This document shows, one piece after another, positions 17,235-24,602 of a stretch of DNA of 64,000 nucleotides. The translations under genes and the position numbers were made by a program. The notes under the pieces are model-generated. The model searched no databases and was not told the DNA's origin. It saw only the letters and a list, made by a program, of their open reading frames with translations. Source of the stretch: Xanthomonas sp. F10 (GTDB lineage: Bacteria > Pseudomonadota > Gammaproteobacteria > Xanthomonadales > Xanthomonadaceae); the NCBI RefSeq assembly GCF_014206815.1, contig NZ_JACHNP010000002.1, positions 1,236,322 through 1,300,321 of the forward strand, given 5' to 3'. The number at the start of each line of letters is the position of its first letter. The first letter of the stretch is position 1.

Positions 17235-17623
17235 CGGCCGCCTCGCTGCGCGGCCTTGGCCTTGGCGCGGGCCAGGATCGCCGCGGCCGCCGCGGGCAGG
17301 GCCGGCGCGCTGGGGGCGGCGGGAGTCGTGCCCGTGGCGGTCGGTACAACGGCCTCACGCCGCGCCTGGCGCGCCGCGGCACGGCGTTCCAGCCGCGCGC
17401 TGCGCGCCCGATAGCGCGCGCGTGCTGCCCAGGCATCGCGCAGGCGCTGCTGCGCGGCGAGCACCTGCGCGCGCAGCTGCGGATGCGCCGGGTCCAGCGC
17501 ATCGTCGCCGGGATCGGTGCCGCGGTAGTCCATCAGGCCGCCATCGATCGCGGCATCCAGATCGTCGTCCAGGACCCAGCGCAGCAACTGCAGCGGCGTG
17601 GCGGAAACGGGGGCGTGCGACAT
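17231..17623 (-). CDS. Hypothetical protein upstream of nth
   Basis: 130 residues starting MSHAPVSATPLQLLRWVLDD. The N-terminal third is acidic and helical (DDDLDAAIDGGLMDYRGTDPGDD), the middle is a strongly basic Arg/Ala helix or coiled coil (about residues 50-90) and the tail is Ala/Pro-rich ending KAKAAQRGGR. I do not recognise a domain. It sits 11 bp after the enoyl-CoA hydratase gene and overlaps nth by ATGA, which is good evidence that it is translated. The basic C-terminal half could contact nucleic acid, but that is speculation from composition. Confidence 0.75.
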   Translation of the reverse strand: MSHAPVSATPLQLLRWVLDDDLDAAIDGGLMDYRGTDPGDDALDPAHPQLRAQVLAAQQRLRDAWAARARYRARSARLERRAAARQARREAVVPTATGTTPAAPSAPALPAAAAAILARAKAKAAQRGGR

Positions 17624-17634
17624 CGCGCGTGGGC

Positions 17635-18423
17635 TCAGCGGTTGCGGAATTGCGGCCGGCGCCGCTCCAGGAAGGCGCGGGTGCCTTCGCGCATGTCCTC
17701 GCTGGAGAACAGCAGGCCGAACTGCGCAGTCTCGTACTCCAATCCCTGTTCGATCGCGCCTTCGCCGCCGATCTGGATCGCGTCGAGGATGCCGCGCAAC
17801 GCCAGCGGTGCGGCCTCGGCCAGTTGCTGCGCCAGCTGCAGCGTGGTCGCCTGCAGTTCGCCGGCCGCGACCACGCGGTTGACCAGGCCCAGCTGCAACG
17901 CGCGCGCCGCGTCGATCGGCGCGCCGAGCAGGCACAGTTCCAGCGCCGCGGCGCGGCCGACCAGCCGCAGCAGGCGCTGGGTGCCGCCGAAACCGGGGAT
18001 CAGCCCGAGATTGATCTCCGGTTGGCCCAGGCGGGCGCCCTCGGCGGCCACGCGCAGGTGGCAGGCCATCGCCAGTTCCAGCCCGCCGCCGAGGGCGAAA
18101 CCGTTGACCATCGCCAGCACCGGCTTGGGCATGCGCTCGATCCGGCGCATCAGGCGCTGGCCCAGCTGCGAGAAATCGCGGCCCTGCACCGGTGTCAGTT
18201 CGTTCATTTCGGCGATGTCGGCGCCGGCCACGAAGGCTTTCTCGCCGGCGCCGGTCAGCACCACCACGCGGATCTGCGGGTCGTCCGCGGCCGCGGCGAA
18301 GGCCGCATCCAGCGCCTGCAAAACCTGGCGATTCAAGGCGTTGAGCTTGTCGGCTCGATTCACGGTGAGGATGCGGATCGCACCCTGGGTATCGGCGAGG
18401 ACCGGCGTGCCGGACATGTGCAT
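17635..18423 (-). CDS. Enoyl-CoA hydratase/isomerase family protein
   Basis: 262 residues of the crotonase fold. It adds water to trans-2-enoyl-CoA in fatty-acid or amino-acid degradation. Oxyanion-hole segments AFVAGADIAEM (about 65-75) and the stretch FALGGGLELAMAC (around 110) are present, and both catalytic glutamates of true hydratases are kept (Glu in GGLELAM and Glu in GQPEINLGLIPGFGGTQRL, spaced 20 apart). A second in-frame ATG (18417, MSGTPV) is a possible start. It leads a three-gene minus-strand unit with the 130-residue gene and nth. The acyl-chain specificity cannot be read from the sequence. Confidence 0.93.
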   Translation of the reverse strand: MHMSGTPVLADTQGAIRILTVNRADKLNALNRQVLQALDAAFAAAADDPQIRVVVLTGAGEKAFVAGADIAEMNELTPVQGRDFSQLGQRLMRRIERMPKPVLAMVNGFALGGGLELAMACHLRVAAEGARLGQPEINLGLIPGFGGTQRLLRLVGRAAALELCLLGAPIDAARALQLGLVNRVVAAGELQATTLQLAQQLAEAAPLALRGILDAIQIGGEGAIEQGLEYETAQFGLLFSSEDMREGTRAFLERRRPQFRNR

Positions 18424-18577
18424 TCCTGGTTGTTAAAAAAAAGTAATGGGAACTCTCGGTGGGCCGCACCAGTCAGAGCAGCGTCGTCGGTAGCGGTTAT
18501 GCGCCGCGGCGGCTATCCTAACGCGTCATCTCAGGCGGCACGGGCCGCCCTGTGCCACCACCCTGGAGAATTGTTTG

Positions 18578-19279
18578 ATGAAGTTGCGTTCTATTGCGGT
18601 CGCTGTCGCGGCCCTCGCCCTGAGCGGCAATGCGTTCGCCCAGGACACCTCGTCCGAGAAGGGCAAGCTGAGCTATTACTTCGGCTACGACTACGGCAAC
18701 AACCTTGCCGAACTCACCGGCCGCGGCGAGCAGCTCGATATCAATGCGGTGGTGAAGGGCTTGCAGGACGCCTACGCCAAGAAGCAGCCGGCGGTCAGCG
18801 CCGACCAGCTGAAGCCGGCGGTGGAAGCGTTCCAGAAGCGCGAGCAGGCCCGCGCCCAGCAGGCCAAGGCCGACTACGAGAAGGCCGCTGCCGAGAACAA
18901 GACCAAGAGCGACCAGTTCATGGCCCAGAACAAGGCCAAGGCTGGCGTGCAGACCCTGCCCAGCGGCGTGCAGTACCGCGTGATCGAGGCCGGCACCGGC
19001 GCCAAGCCGACCCAGGCCAGCACCGTGCAGCTGGAAGTGGCCGGTCCGTACCCGTTCGGCCAGCGCCCGGCGCAGGCGCGTCCGGCGCAGCAGATCCCGG
19101 CGATCAAGGTCAGCGAAGTCGAGATGCAGGCCATGCGCGATACGCTGCTGCAGATGCCGGCCGGCTCCAAGTGGGAAGTGACCCTGCCGCCGGACAAGGC
19201 CTACGGTGCCGACCCGCGTACGCCGTTCCCGCCGAACGTGGCGGTGCAGTTCGAGATCAAGCTGGTCAGCGTCAAGTAA
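18578..19279 (+). CDS. FKBP-like periplasmic protein with degenerate isomerase domain
   Basis: 233 residues from the ATG at 18578, preceded by GGAGAA. A signal peptide ends near SGNAFA-QD (residue 22). Residues about 25-120 are the FKBP-N helical dimerisation domain (KLSYYFGYDYGNNLAE through a long Gln/Ala/Lys helix). The C-terminal part starts like an FKBP domain (LPSGVQYRVIEAGTGAKP) and ends like one (GSKWEVTLPPDKAYGADP ... PPNVAVQFEIKLV). However, the central segment that normally carries the active-site G-T-x-F-D-S-S loop and the VIPGW helix is replaced by an unrelated Pro/Ala/Gln stretch (FGQRPAQARPAQQIP). It is therefore more likely a chaperone than an active prolyl isomerase. A strong terminator follows. 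Confidence 0.85.
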   Translation: MKLRSIAVAVAALALSGNAFAQDTSSEKGKLSYYFGYDYGNNLAELTGRGEQLDINAVVKGLQDAYAKKQPAVSADQLKPAVEAFQKREQARAQQAKADYEKAAAENKTKSDQFMAQNKAKAGVQTLPSGVQYRVIEAGTGAKPTQASTVQLEVAGPYPFGQRPAQARPAQQIPAIKVSEVEMQAMRDTLLQMPAGSKWEVTLPPDKAYGADPRTPFPPNVAVQFEIKLVSVK

Positions 19280-19302
19280 GCACGCCGCTCCAGTGCACGA
19301 CG

Positions 19303-19337
19303 ATTGCGCCGGCAGCGATGCCGGCGCAATTTTTTTT
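19303..19337 (+). terminator. Intrinsic terminator after the FKBP-like gene
   Basis: An 11-bp stem (ATTGCGCCGGC / GCCGGCGCAAT, 6-base loop) is followed by eight T residues, 23 bp after the stop codon. Confidence 0.95.
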
Positions 19338-19380
19338 GGCAGGCAACGACGGCGCCGACGAATCGCGCTAGGCTGGCAAG

Positions 19381-20193
19381 GTGTCGAATCCGATGGATCC
19401 CGTTCCGCATGCCCCGCTTACGCCCTGCATCGGTATTTGCCGTCTCGATGCGCAGGGCTATTGCGCAGGCTGCCTGCGCAGCGGCGACGAGATCGCACGC
19501 TGGCGCGGCATGAGCGACGCCGAACGCCGCCGCTACATGGACGAGGTGCTGCCGGGGCGCGGCTGGTCGCCGTCGCCGGGACAGCGCCTGGCCGAACGCG
19601 CGCATCTGCTGCGCGCGCTGCATCCGTTGCAGCAGCCGCCGACGGGGCCGGGCTGGAACCACCATGAACTGCAGGATCTGCTGCCGGACGGCGCGCCGGT
19701 GGAAGCCGCGGTGCTGGCCGGCCTGGTGCCGCGCGCCGACGGCACCCACGTGCTGCTGACCCGGCGCACCGATAGCCTGCGCCACCACGGCGGCCAGGTC
19801 AGTTTCCCCGGTGGCCGCATCGAAGCGAGCGACGCCGATGCGGTGGCCGCGGCGCTGCGCGAGAGCGAGGAGGAGATCGCGCTGGCCGCATCCCAGGCCG
19901 AGCCGCTGGGCTACCTGGATCCGTTCGTCACCATCAGCGGCTTCCGGGTGATGCCGGTGGTCGCGGCGATCGATCCGCGCTTCGTGCCGCAGCCGCATCC
20001 GGGCGAGGTGGCGGAGGTGTTCGAGGTGCCGCTGGCCTACCTGATGGCGCCGGACAACCTGCGCAGCATCGAGACCGATTACCGCGGACGCCCGCGCGTC
20101 GTGCTGGAGTACGGCTGGCCCGGCCAGCGCATCTGGGGCGCGACCGCGGCGATCCTGCTCAACCTGCGTCGCCGACTGGAGCAAGCCGCATGA
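19381..20193 (+). CDS. DUF1289-Nudix fusion, CoA pyrophosphatase (NudL-like)
   Basis: 270 residues if started at GTG 19381; an in-frame ATG at 19393 (MDPVPHAP) is the better-spaced start for the AAGG at 19378-19381. Residues about 14-55 are a DUF1289 zinc-ribbon-like module (PCIGICRLDAQGYCAGCLRS, four cysteines). After a short linker comes a Nudix hydrolase of the NudL/UPF0035 type: LLTRRTDSLRHHGGQVSFPGG followed by the Nudix helix AALRESEEEIAL. Such enzymes cleave CoA and CoA derivatives to adenosine 3',5'-bisphosphate and 4'-phosphopantetheine. The gene overlaps the following rhodanese gene by four bases (ATGA), so the two are co-translated. Confidence 0.9.
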   Translation: MSNPMDPVPHAPLTPCIGICRLDAQGYCAGCLRSGDEIARWRGMSDAERRRYMDEVLPGRGWSPSPGQRLAERAHLLRALHPLQQPPTGPGWNHHELQDLLPDGAPVEAAVLAGLVPRADGTHVLLTRRTDSLRHHGGQVSFPGGRIEASDADAVAAALRESEEEIALAASQAEPLGYLDPFVTISGFRVMPVVAAIDPRFVPQPHPGEVAEVFEVPLAYLMAPDNLRSIETDYRGRPRVVLEYGWPGQRIWGATAAILLNLRRRLEQAA

Positions 20194-21071
20194 CCGCAAC
20201 GTCCCCCGAATGGCACACCCTGGTCGAGGCGCCGGCCTTGGCCGCCGCGCTCGGCGATCCCGCGCTGCGCCTGGTCGATGCGCGGTTCGCGCCGGCGGCG
20301 CTGCTCGATCCTGCCGCAGCGGCGGCCGCGCGCGAGGCCTATGCGCAGTCGCACCTGCCCGGCGCGGTCTACGCCGATCTGAACGCCGATCTGTCCGATC
20401 TCGGCCGTCCCGGCCTGGGCCGGCACCCGTTGCCGGACGACGCGGCCTTCGCGCGCACCCTGGGGCATTGGGGCATCGGCCCGCAGCACCAGGTGGTGGT
20501 CTACGACGCCGGCGACGGCAGCATGGCCGCGGCGCGTTTGTGGTGGATGCTGGGCCTGCTCGGCCATCGCCGCGTCGCCGTGCTCGACGGCGGCCTGGCC
20601 GAATGGCGCCGATTGGGCCTGCCGGAAACCGACGCGGCCACCGCGCCGTCGCCGCTGCCGCCGTACCCGCAGGCGTTCGACACGGCGCGCATCGTCTCCG
20701 CCGAGCAGGTTGCCGCGCGCCTGCACGAGGCGCCGGGCTGGTTGTTCGATGCGCGCCCCGGCGAGCGCTTCCGTGGCGAGGTGGAGCCGATCGACCCGCT
20801 GCCCGGGCACGTGCCCGGCGCGCTCAACCGGCCGCTGGCGCAGAACCTGCGCGACGGACGCCTGCGCCCGGCGCAGGAACTGCGCGCCGAGCTGCAGCCG
20901 TTGCTGCAGGGGCGCGATCCGCGCGAGGTGGTGCTGATGTGCGGCTCCGGCGTCACCGCCTGCCATCTGCTGCTGGCGCTGGAACATGCCGGCCTGCACG
21001 GTGCGCGTGTGTATGCCGGCTCCTGGAGCGGCTGGATCGCCGATCCGTCGCGGCCGCGCGCCCTCGGCTAG
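20190..21071 (+). CDS. sseA: Two-domain rhodanese-type sulfurtransferase (3-mercaptopyruvate sulfurtransferase-like)
   Basis: 293 residues with two rhodanese domains (about 10-145 inactive, 165-285 active). The active-site loop is CGSGVTAC (Cys about residue 251), the CGSGVTA form seen in SseA-type mercaptopyruvate sulfurtransferases rather than the CRKGVTA form of thiosulfate:cyanide rhodanese. The first domain carries the GHIPGA-like SHLPGAVYADLNADLSD motif. It probably moves sulfur from 3-mercaptopyruvate to thiol acceptors or cyanide. It starts at an ATG overlapping the stop of the Nudix gene. Confidence 0.92.
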   Translation: MTATSPEWHTLVEAPALAAALGDPALRLVDARFAPAALLDPAAAAAAREAYAQSHLPGAVYADLNADLSDLGRPGLGRHPLPDDAAFARTLGHWGIGPQHQVVVYDAGDGSMAAARLWWMLGLLGHRRVAVLDGGLAEWRRLGLPETDAATAPSPLPPYPQAFDTARIVSAEQVAARLHEAPGWLFDARPGERFRGEVEPIDPLPGHVPGALNRPLAQNLRDGRLRPAQELRAELQPLLQGRDPREVVLMCGSGVTACHLLLALEHAGLHGARVYAGSWSGWIADPSRPRALG

Positions 21072-21125
21072 GGCCGGCGGCGCACACCGAGCGCATGCAC
21101 GATGGCACGCGACAGGGGCGGCACC

Positions 21126-22061
21126 ATGCGTTGGCGTGAGGCCTGCGGGCTGGCGATGCTGCTGGGTCTGGCCGCCTGCGGCGACCGGCGCGCGTCGGCC
21201 GATGGCGCCGATGCCTCGCCGCGTGCGCAATCGGCCACGCACTATCGCGAGTCCGTGCAGCGCGACCGTGCGCAGCGCCTGGCGACGCTGCGCGCGCCGT
21301 CTGGCTGGTTGAGTTTCACCGGCTCCGGCCGCCTGCACAGCGGCCTGCACCGGGTCGGCAGCGCGTCCGACAACGACGTGCAGTTGCCGGCCGGTCCGGC
21401 GCATCTGGGCGTGCTGCAAGTGGATCTGCAGGAGGGTGTGCAGTTCCAGCCCGCCGCGGACGCGGCGGTGCAGGTGAACGGCCAACCGTTCGCCGGCGGC
21501 CGTCTGGAGACCGACGCGGCGCACGACACCCAGACGCGGTTGACGCTGGGTGCGCAGGAGTTCTACGTGGTGCGCACCGGCAACCTGTTCGGCTGGCGTT
21601 TCCGCGATCCGCAGGCGCCGGCGCGCGCGCGCTTCCGCGGCATCGACTACTTCCCGATCGATCCGCAGTGGCGGGTGCTGGCCGACTGGCATCCGGTGCC
21701 GGCGCCACAGGCGATGGTGCTGCTGACCTCGATCGGCACGCCGCAGCCGCTGGCCCTGGTCGGCAGCGCCGACTTCGTCCTGCAGGGGCGGCACTACCGC
21801 CTGCAGGTGCTGCGCGACGGCGCCAGCCAGCGCCTGTTCCTGCCGTTTTCCGACCGCACCAGCGGCCGCGAGAGCTACGGCGGCGCGCGCTATCTGTTCG
21901 TGCCGGCGCCGCAGGGCGACCGCATCGTGCTGGACTTCAACCTGGCGCAGAACCCGCCATGCGCGTTCACCCCGCACGTGGTGTGTCCGCTGGCGCCGGT
22001 CGGCAATCGCCTCGACGTGGCGGTGACCGCCGGCGAAAAGAACTACGTCGGCGCGCGCTGA
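21126..22061 (+). CDS. DUF1684 lipoprotein
   Basis: 311 residues starting MRWREACGLAMLLGLAACG, a lipoprotein signal with Cys at residue 18. A first ATG at 21102 would add eight residues that spoil the signal. The C-terminal half is DUF1684: RGIDYFPIDPQWRVLADW and the family hallmark NPPCAFTPHVVCPLAPVGNRL with GEKNY near the end. The N-terminal half looks like the small FHA-like beta-sandwich (WLSFTGSGRLHSGLHRVGS) often paired with DUF1684. The function of this family is unknown; a cell-envelope location is predicted. The gene lies 54 bp after the rhodanese gene and ends at a REP-like pair. Confidence 0.88.
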   Translation: MRWREACGLAMLLGLAACGDRRASADGADASPRAQSATHYRESVQRDRAQRLATLRAPSGWLSFTGSGRLHSGLHRVGSASDNDVQLPAGPAHLGVLQVDLQEGVQFQPAADAAVQVNGQPFAGGRLETDAAHDTQTRLTLGAQEFYVVRTGNLFGWRFRDPQAPARARFRGIDYFPIDPQWRVLADWHPVPAPQAMVLLTSIGTPQPLALVGSADFVLQGRHYRLQVLRDGASQRLFLPFSDRTSGRESYGGARYLFVPAPQGDRIVLDFNLAQNPPCAFTPHVVCPLAPVGNRLDVAVTAGEKNYVGAR

Positions 22062-22076
22062 GCGCGCAGGAATCTT

Positions 22077-22144
22077 GTAGGAGCGGCTTCAGCCGCGACG
22101 GGGCCGTTCCCGGTGAAGCCCGTCGCGGCTGAAGCCGCTCCTAC
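22077..22144. repeat. REP-like palindrome pair, intact
   Basis: Left arm GTAGGAGCGGCTTCAGCCGC and right arm its exact reverse complement, separated by a 28-bp centre. It is 16 bp beyond the DUF1684 stop, between convergent genes. A single additional arm lies at 22208-22228. The remainder of 22145-22303 shows no gene. Confidence 0.88.
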
Positions 22145-22207
22145 AGGCGCTTCCGGTCGCGAGGGGAGGTACCCTCAGGCGCGACCAGGCAGTCGCGGTG
22201 ACGCCCG

Positions 22208-22228
22208 GTCGCGGCTGAAGCCGCCTAC
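22208..22228 (-). repeat. Single REP-like arm
   Basis: GTCGCGGCTGAAGCCGCCTA matches the right arm of the REP-like unit with a small deletion near its end. It has no nearby partner. Confidence 0.55.
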
Positions 22229-22303
22229 GGAAGCGTGCGAATGCGACGTTGTGTGGTTCTGCATCGCGGCCCGAATCGTTCCAGTCCACCGCCTGCAGGG
22301 CGG

Positions 22304-22879
22304 TCACGGCGGCGGCGCATACGGCGCCAGCGCCACCGCCTCCAGCACCTGCGGCCAGGGGAAGCGCGGTCCCGGATCGAGCTTGCGCTGCACCTGCCGC
22401 GCCGGATCGTCGCTGGCCGCTTCCAGGCTGCGGTCCAGGGCCTCGTGTCCGGCGATGTGGCGCAACTGCGGCAGTTCCGCGCGCAACTGCTGCAGCAGCC
22501 GGATCAGCGCCTGGATTTGCGCCGGCGGGTAGGGCTCCGTCATCGCCTGGTGGCGCGAATCCAGCCACAGCGGATAGCGTCCGCGGTTGACCAGCTCGAT
22601 GCCCAGCGACTGCCGGTTGTAGCCGCGCACGTGGTGCGCGACGCGCTGCAACGGCACATAGCGGTGCACGCTGCCGTCGCGGTCGATGTAGAAATGGCCG
22701 CTGTTGCCGGTGCCGGACGGATACAGCACGCGCTCGCCGTACAGGCGCGCGCTGGCCAGGTCCGGCAACTCGGTGCAGTGGATCACCGCCAGCGTGATGC
22801 TGTCCGGCGCGCGCTCCTCCAGCAGGCCGACGTAGGGCAGGGGCGCATCGTGGACCGGCAACGGCGAGGTGGGCGACAT
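22304..22879 (-). CDS. ampD: AmpD-like N-acetylmuramoyl-L-alanine amidase
   Basis: 191 residues, no signal peptide, Amidase_2 fold. It cleaves the lactyl amide between (anhydro)MurNAc and L-Ala. In cytoplasmic AmpD this recycles muropeptides and so limits AmpC induction. Zinc ligands are expected at His in TLAVIHCTE (about residue 34), His in AGHEALDRS (about 144) and Asp in KLDPGPRFPW (about 168); all three are seen with AmpD-like spacing and the closing DPG..FPW motif. It has an unusually short C-terminus after that motif. It is divergent from the MOSC gene 22 bp away, so the two promoters must overlap. Confidence 0.88.
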   Translation of the reverse strand: MSPTSPLPVHDAPLPYVGLLEERAPDSITLAVIHCTELPDLASARLYGERVLYPSGTGNSGHFYIDRDGSVHRYVPLQRVAHHVRGYNRQSLGIELVNRGRYPLWLDSRHQAMTEPYPPAQIQALIRLLQQLRAELPQLRHIAGHEALDRSLEAASDDPARQVQRKLDPGPRFPWPQVLEAVALAPYAPPP

Positions 22880-22901
22880 GCGCGGATGCTAGCATTCGCC
22901 G

Positions 22902-23393
22902 ATGACCCTGAATTCCGAAAGCCCGCTGGCGACCCTGCTGGCCACACTGCCGCGCGCCGGACGCGTGGAATGGATCGGCCTGCGCCCGGCGCGCGACGTG
23001 CCGATGCACGAAGTCGACGCCGCCGCCGCGCAGACCGATGGCGGCCTGCACGGCGACCGCTACGCCGGCCGCAACGGCAAGCGCGGCGTCACCCTGATCC
23101 AGGCCGAACACCTGCCGGCGATCGCCGCGCTGGCCGGCCATGCGGCGGTGGCGCCGGCGACCCTGCGGCGCAACGTGGTGGTCTCCGGCATTCCGCTGAT
23201 CGCACTAAAGGGGCGCCGCTTCCGCATCGGCGAGGTCGAGCTGGAAGGCATCGCGCCGTGCGATCCGTGCTCGCGCATGGAGCAGGCGCTGGGGCCGGGC
23301 GGCTACAATGCCATGCGCGGCCACGGCGGCCTGTGCGCGCGTATCGTGCAGGGTGGCACGCTGCGCCTGGGCGATGCGGTGGTGGCGCTGTGA
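22902..23393 (+). CDS. MOSC-domain sulfurase-like protein
   Basis: 163 residues, a stand-alone MOSC domain. The conserved segments GGLHGDRYAGRNGKRGVTLI, LRRNVVVSGI and the key cysteine region GIAPCDPCSRMEQAL are present, plus MRGHGGLCARI. MOSC proteins bind molybdenum cofactor or move sulfur; stand-alone forms such as YiiM reduce N-hydroxylated compounds. It is translationally coupled to the following small hydrolase through a GTGA overlap at 23390-23393 and is part of a three-gene string with the GNAT gene. Confidence 0.9.
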   Translation: MTLNSESPLATLLATLPRAGRVEWIGLRPARDVPMHEVDAAAAQTDGGLHGDRYAGRNGKRGVTLIQAEHLPAIAALAGHAAVAPATLRRNVVVSGIPLIALKGRRFRIGEVELEGIAPCDPCSRMEQALGPGGYNAMRGHGGLCARIVQGGTLRLGDAVVAL

Positions 23394-23917
23394 GCCGCGG
23401 CCACTGCATCCTCTCGCACGGCTTCGAGAGCGGGCCGGACGCGATCAAGGTGACGGCGCTGGCCGAGGTCGCGGAGCGCCTGGGCTGGAGCCATTCGCGC
23501 CCGGACTACACCGACCTGGACGCGCGCCGCGACATCAGCCCGCTCGGCGACGTGCCGACGCGCCTGCAGCGCCTGCTGGAACTGGCGCAGGCCGCGGCGC
23601 AGCGCGGACCGCTGGTGCTGGCCGGTTCCAGCCTCGGCGCCTACATCGCCGCGCAGGTGTCGCTGCACGTGCCGGTGCGCGGCCTGTTCCTGATGGTGCC
23701 GCCGACGCGGATGGGGCACATGCCGGCGCTGGACGCGGCGCCGGTGCCGACCTCGGTGGTGCACGCCTGGCGCGACGAACTGATTCCCGCCGCCGAGGTG
23801 ATCGCCTGGGCGCAGGCGCGCGCGGCGCGGCTGCTGCTGGTCGACGACACGCATCGCCTGGGCGAGCACGTGGCGACGTCGGCGCAGGCCTTCGCCGAAC
23901 TGCTGGAGCGCCTGTGA
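23390..23917 (+). CDS. Small alpha/beta hydrolase (YqiA/RBBP9-type)
   Basis: 175 residues starting at a GTG that overlaps the MOSC stop (GTGA). The nucleophile elbow is GSSLGAY (Ser about residue 81), with an acid in WRDELIP (about 126) and His in DDTHRLGEH (about 152), so the catalytic triad looks complete. The short length and absence of a lid match the small esterase group (YqiA, RBBP9-like). The substrate is unknown. It overlaps the next gene in the same GTGA fashion (23914-23917), giving a tightly coupled MOSC-hydrolase-acetyltransferase unit. Confidence 0.82.
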   Translation: MSRGHCILSHGFESGPDAIKVTALAEVAERLGWSHSRPDYTDLDARRDISPLGDVPTRLQRLLELAQAAAQRGPLVLAGSSLGAYIAAQVSLHVPVRGLFLMVPPTRMGHMPALDAAPVPTSVVHAWRDELIPAAEVIAWAQARAARLLLVDDTHRLGEHVATSAQAFAELLERL

Positions 23918-24435
23918 GCGCATCCGGCGACATGCTCTTGCGTGCGGAGCGGCCAGCCGACGCGGCGGCGATCGAGGCGCTGACCCTGGTCGCGTTCTTC
24001 CGCGTCGCGCACAGCCGCCACGACGAGCAGGACATCATCGAGCGGTTGCGCGCGGACGGCGCGCTGACCCTGTCGCTGGTGATCGAGCACGAGGGCTATG
24101 TCGTCGGCCACGTGGCGGTGTCGCCGGTGAGCCTGTCCGACGGCAGTCGCGGCTGGTACGGCCTGGGGCCGTTGTCGGTGGGACCGGGACACCAACGCCA
24201 GGGCCTGGGCGCGCGGCTGGTGCGCGAGGCGCTGGCGCAGTTGCAGGCGCTGGGCGCGGCCGGCTGCGTGGTGCTGGGCGACCCGGCGTACTACGCACGC
24301 TTCGGCTTTCGCCCGGAGCCGGGGCTGACCCTGCCGGGCGCGCCGGTGGAGGCCTTCCAGGCGCTGGCCTTCGGCGAACGCCTGCCGCCGATGGCCGAGG
24401 TGGCCTACCACCCGGCGTTCCTGTCCGCGCCCTGA
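23914..24435 (+). CDS. GNAT-family N-acetyltransferase (YhbS-like)
   Basis: 173 residues from the overlapping GTG at 23914; an ATG at 23932 (MLLRAERPAD) would also serve. The acetyl-CoA binding motif is GPGHQRQGLGARLVREAL (Q/RxxGxG/A, about residues 92-104), and the VVLGDPAYYARFGF segment is diagnostic of the YhbS group. The substrate is unknown. It is the last gene of the coupled MOSC-hydrolase-GNAT string. Confidence 0.88.
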   Translation: MSASGDMLLRAERPADAAAIEALTLVAFFRVAHSRHDEQDIIERLRADGALTLSLVIEHEGYVVGHVAVSPVSLSDGSRGWYGLGPLSVGPGHQRQGLGARLVREALAQLQALGAAGCVVLGDPAYYARFGFRPEPGLTLPGAPVEAFQALAFGERLPPMAEVAYHPAFLSAP

Positions 24436-24602
24436 GCCCGCGCCGCGCGATCTCGCCCGACACGGGTCGGGTGCGCTAGCATCGTCCCGCACCTTCATCG
24501 AGGATCTACGCCGATGCGCCATTGATGCCGCCGTCTTCGCGACGGCCTTCGTCCTTCCTGCCGATCTCTTGGCGGGCACGACCGGCATCCATGGAGGTTC
24601 CC

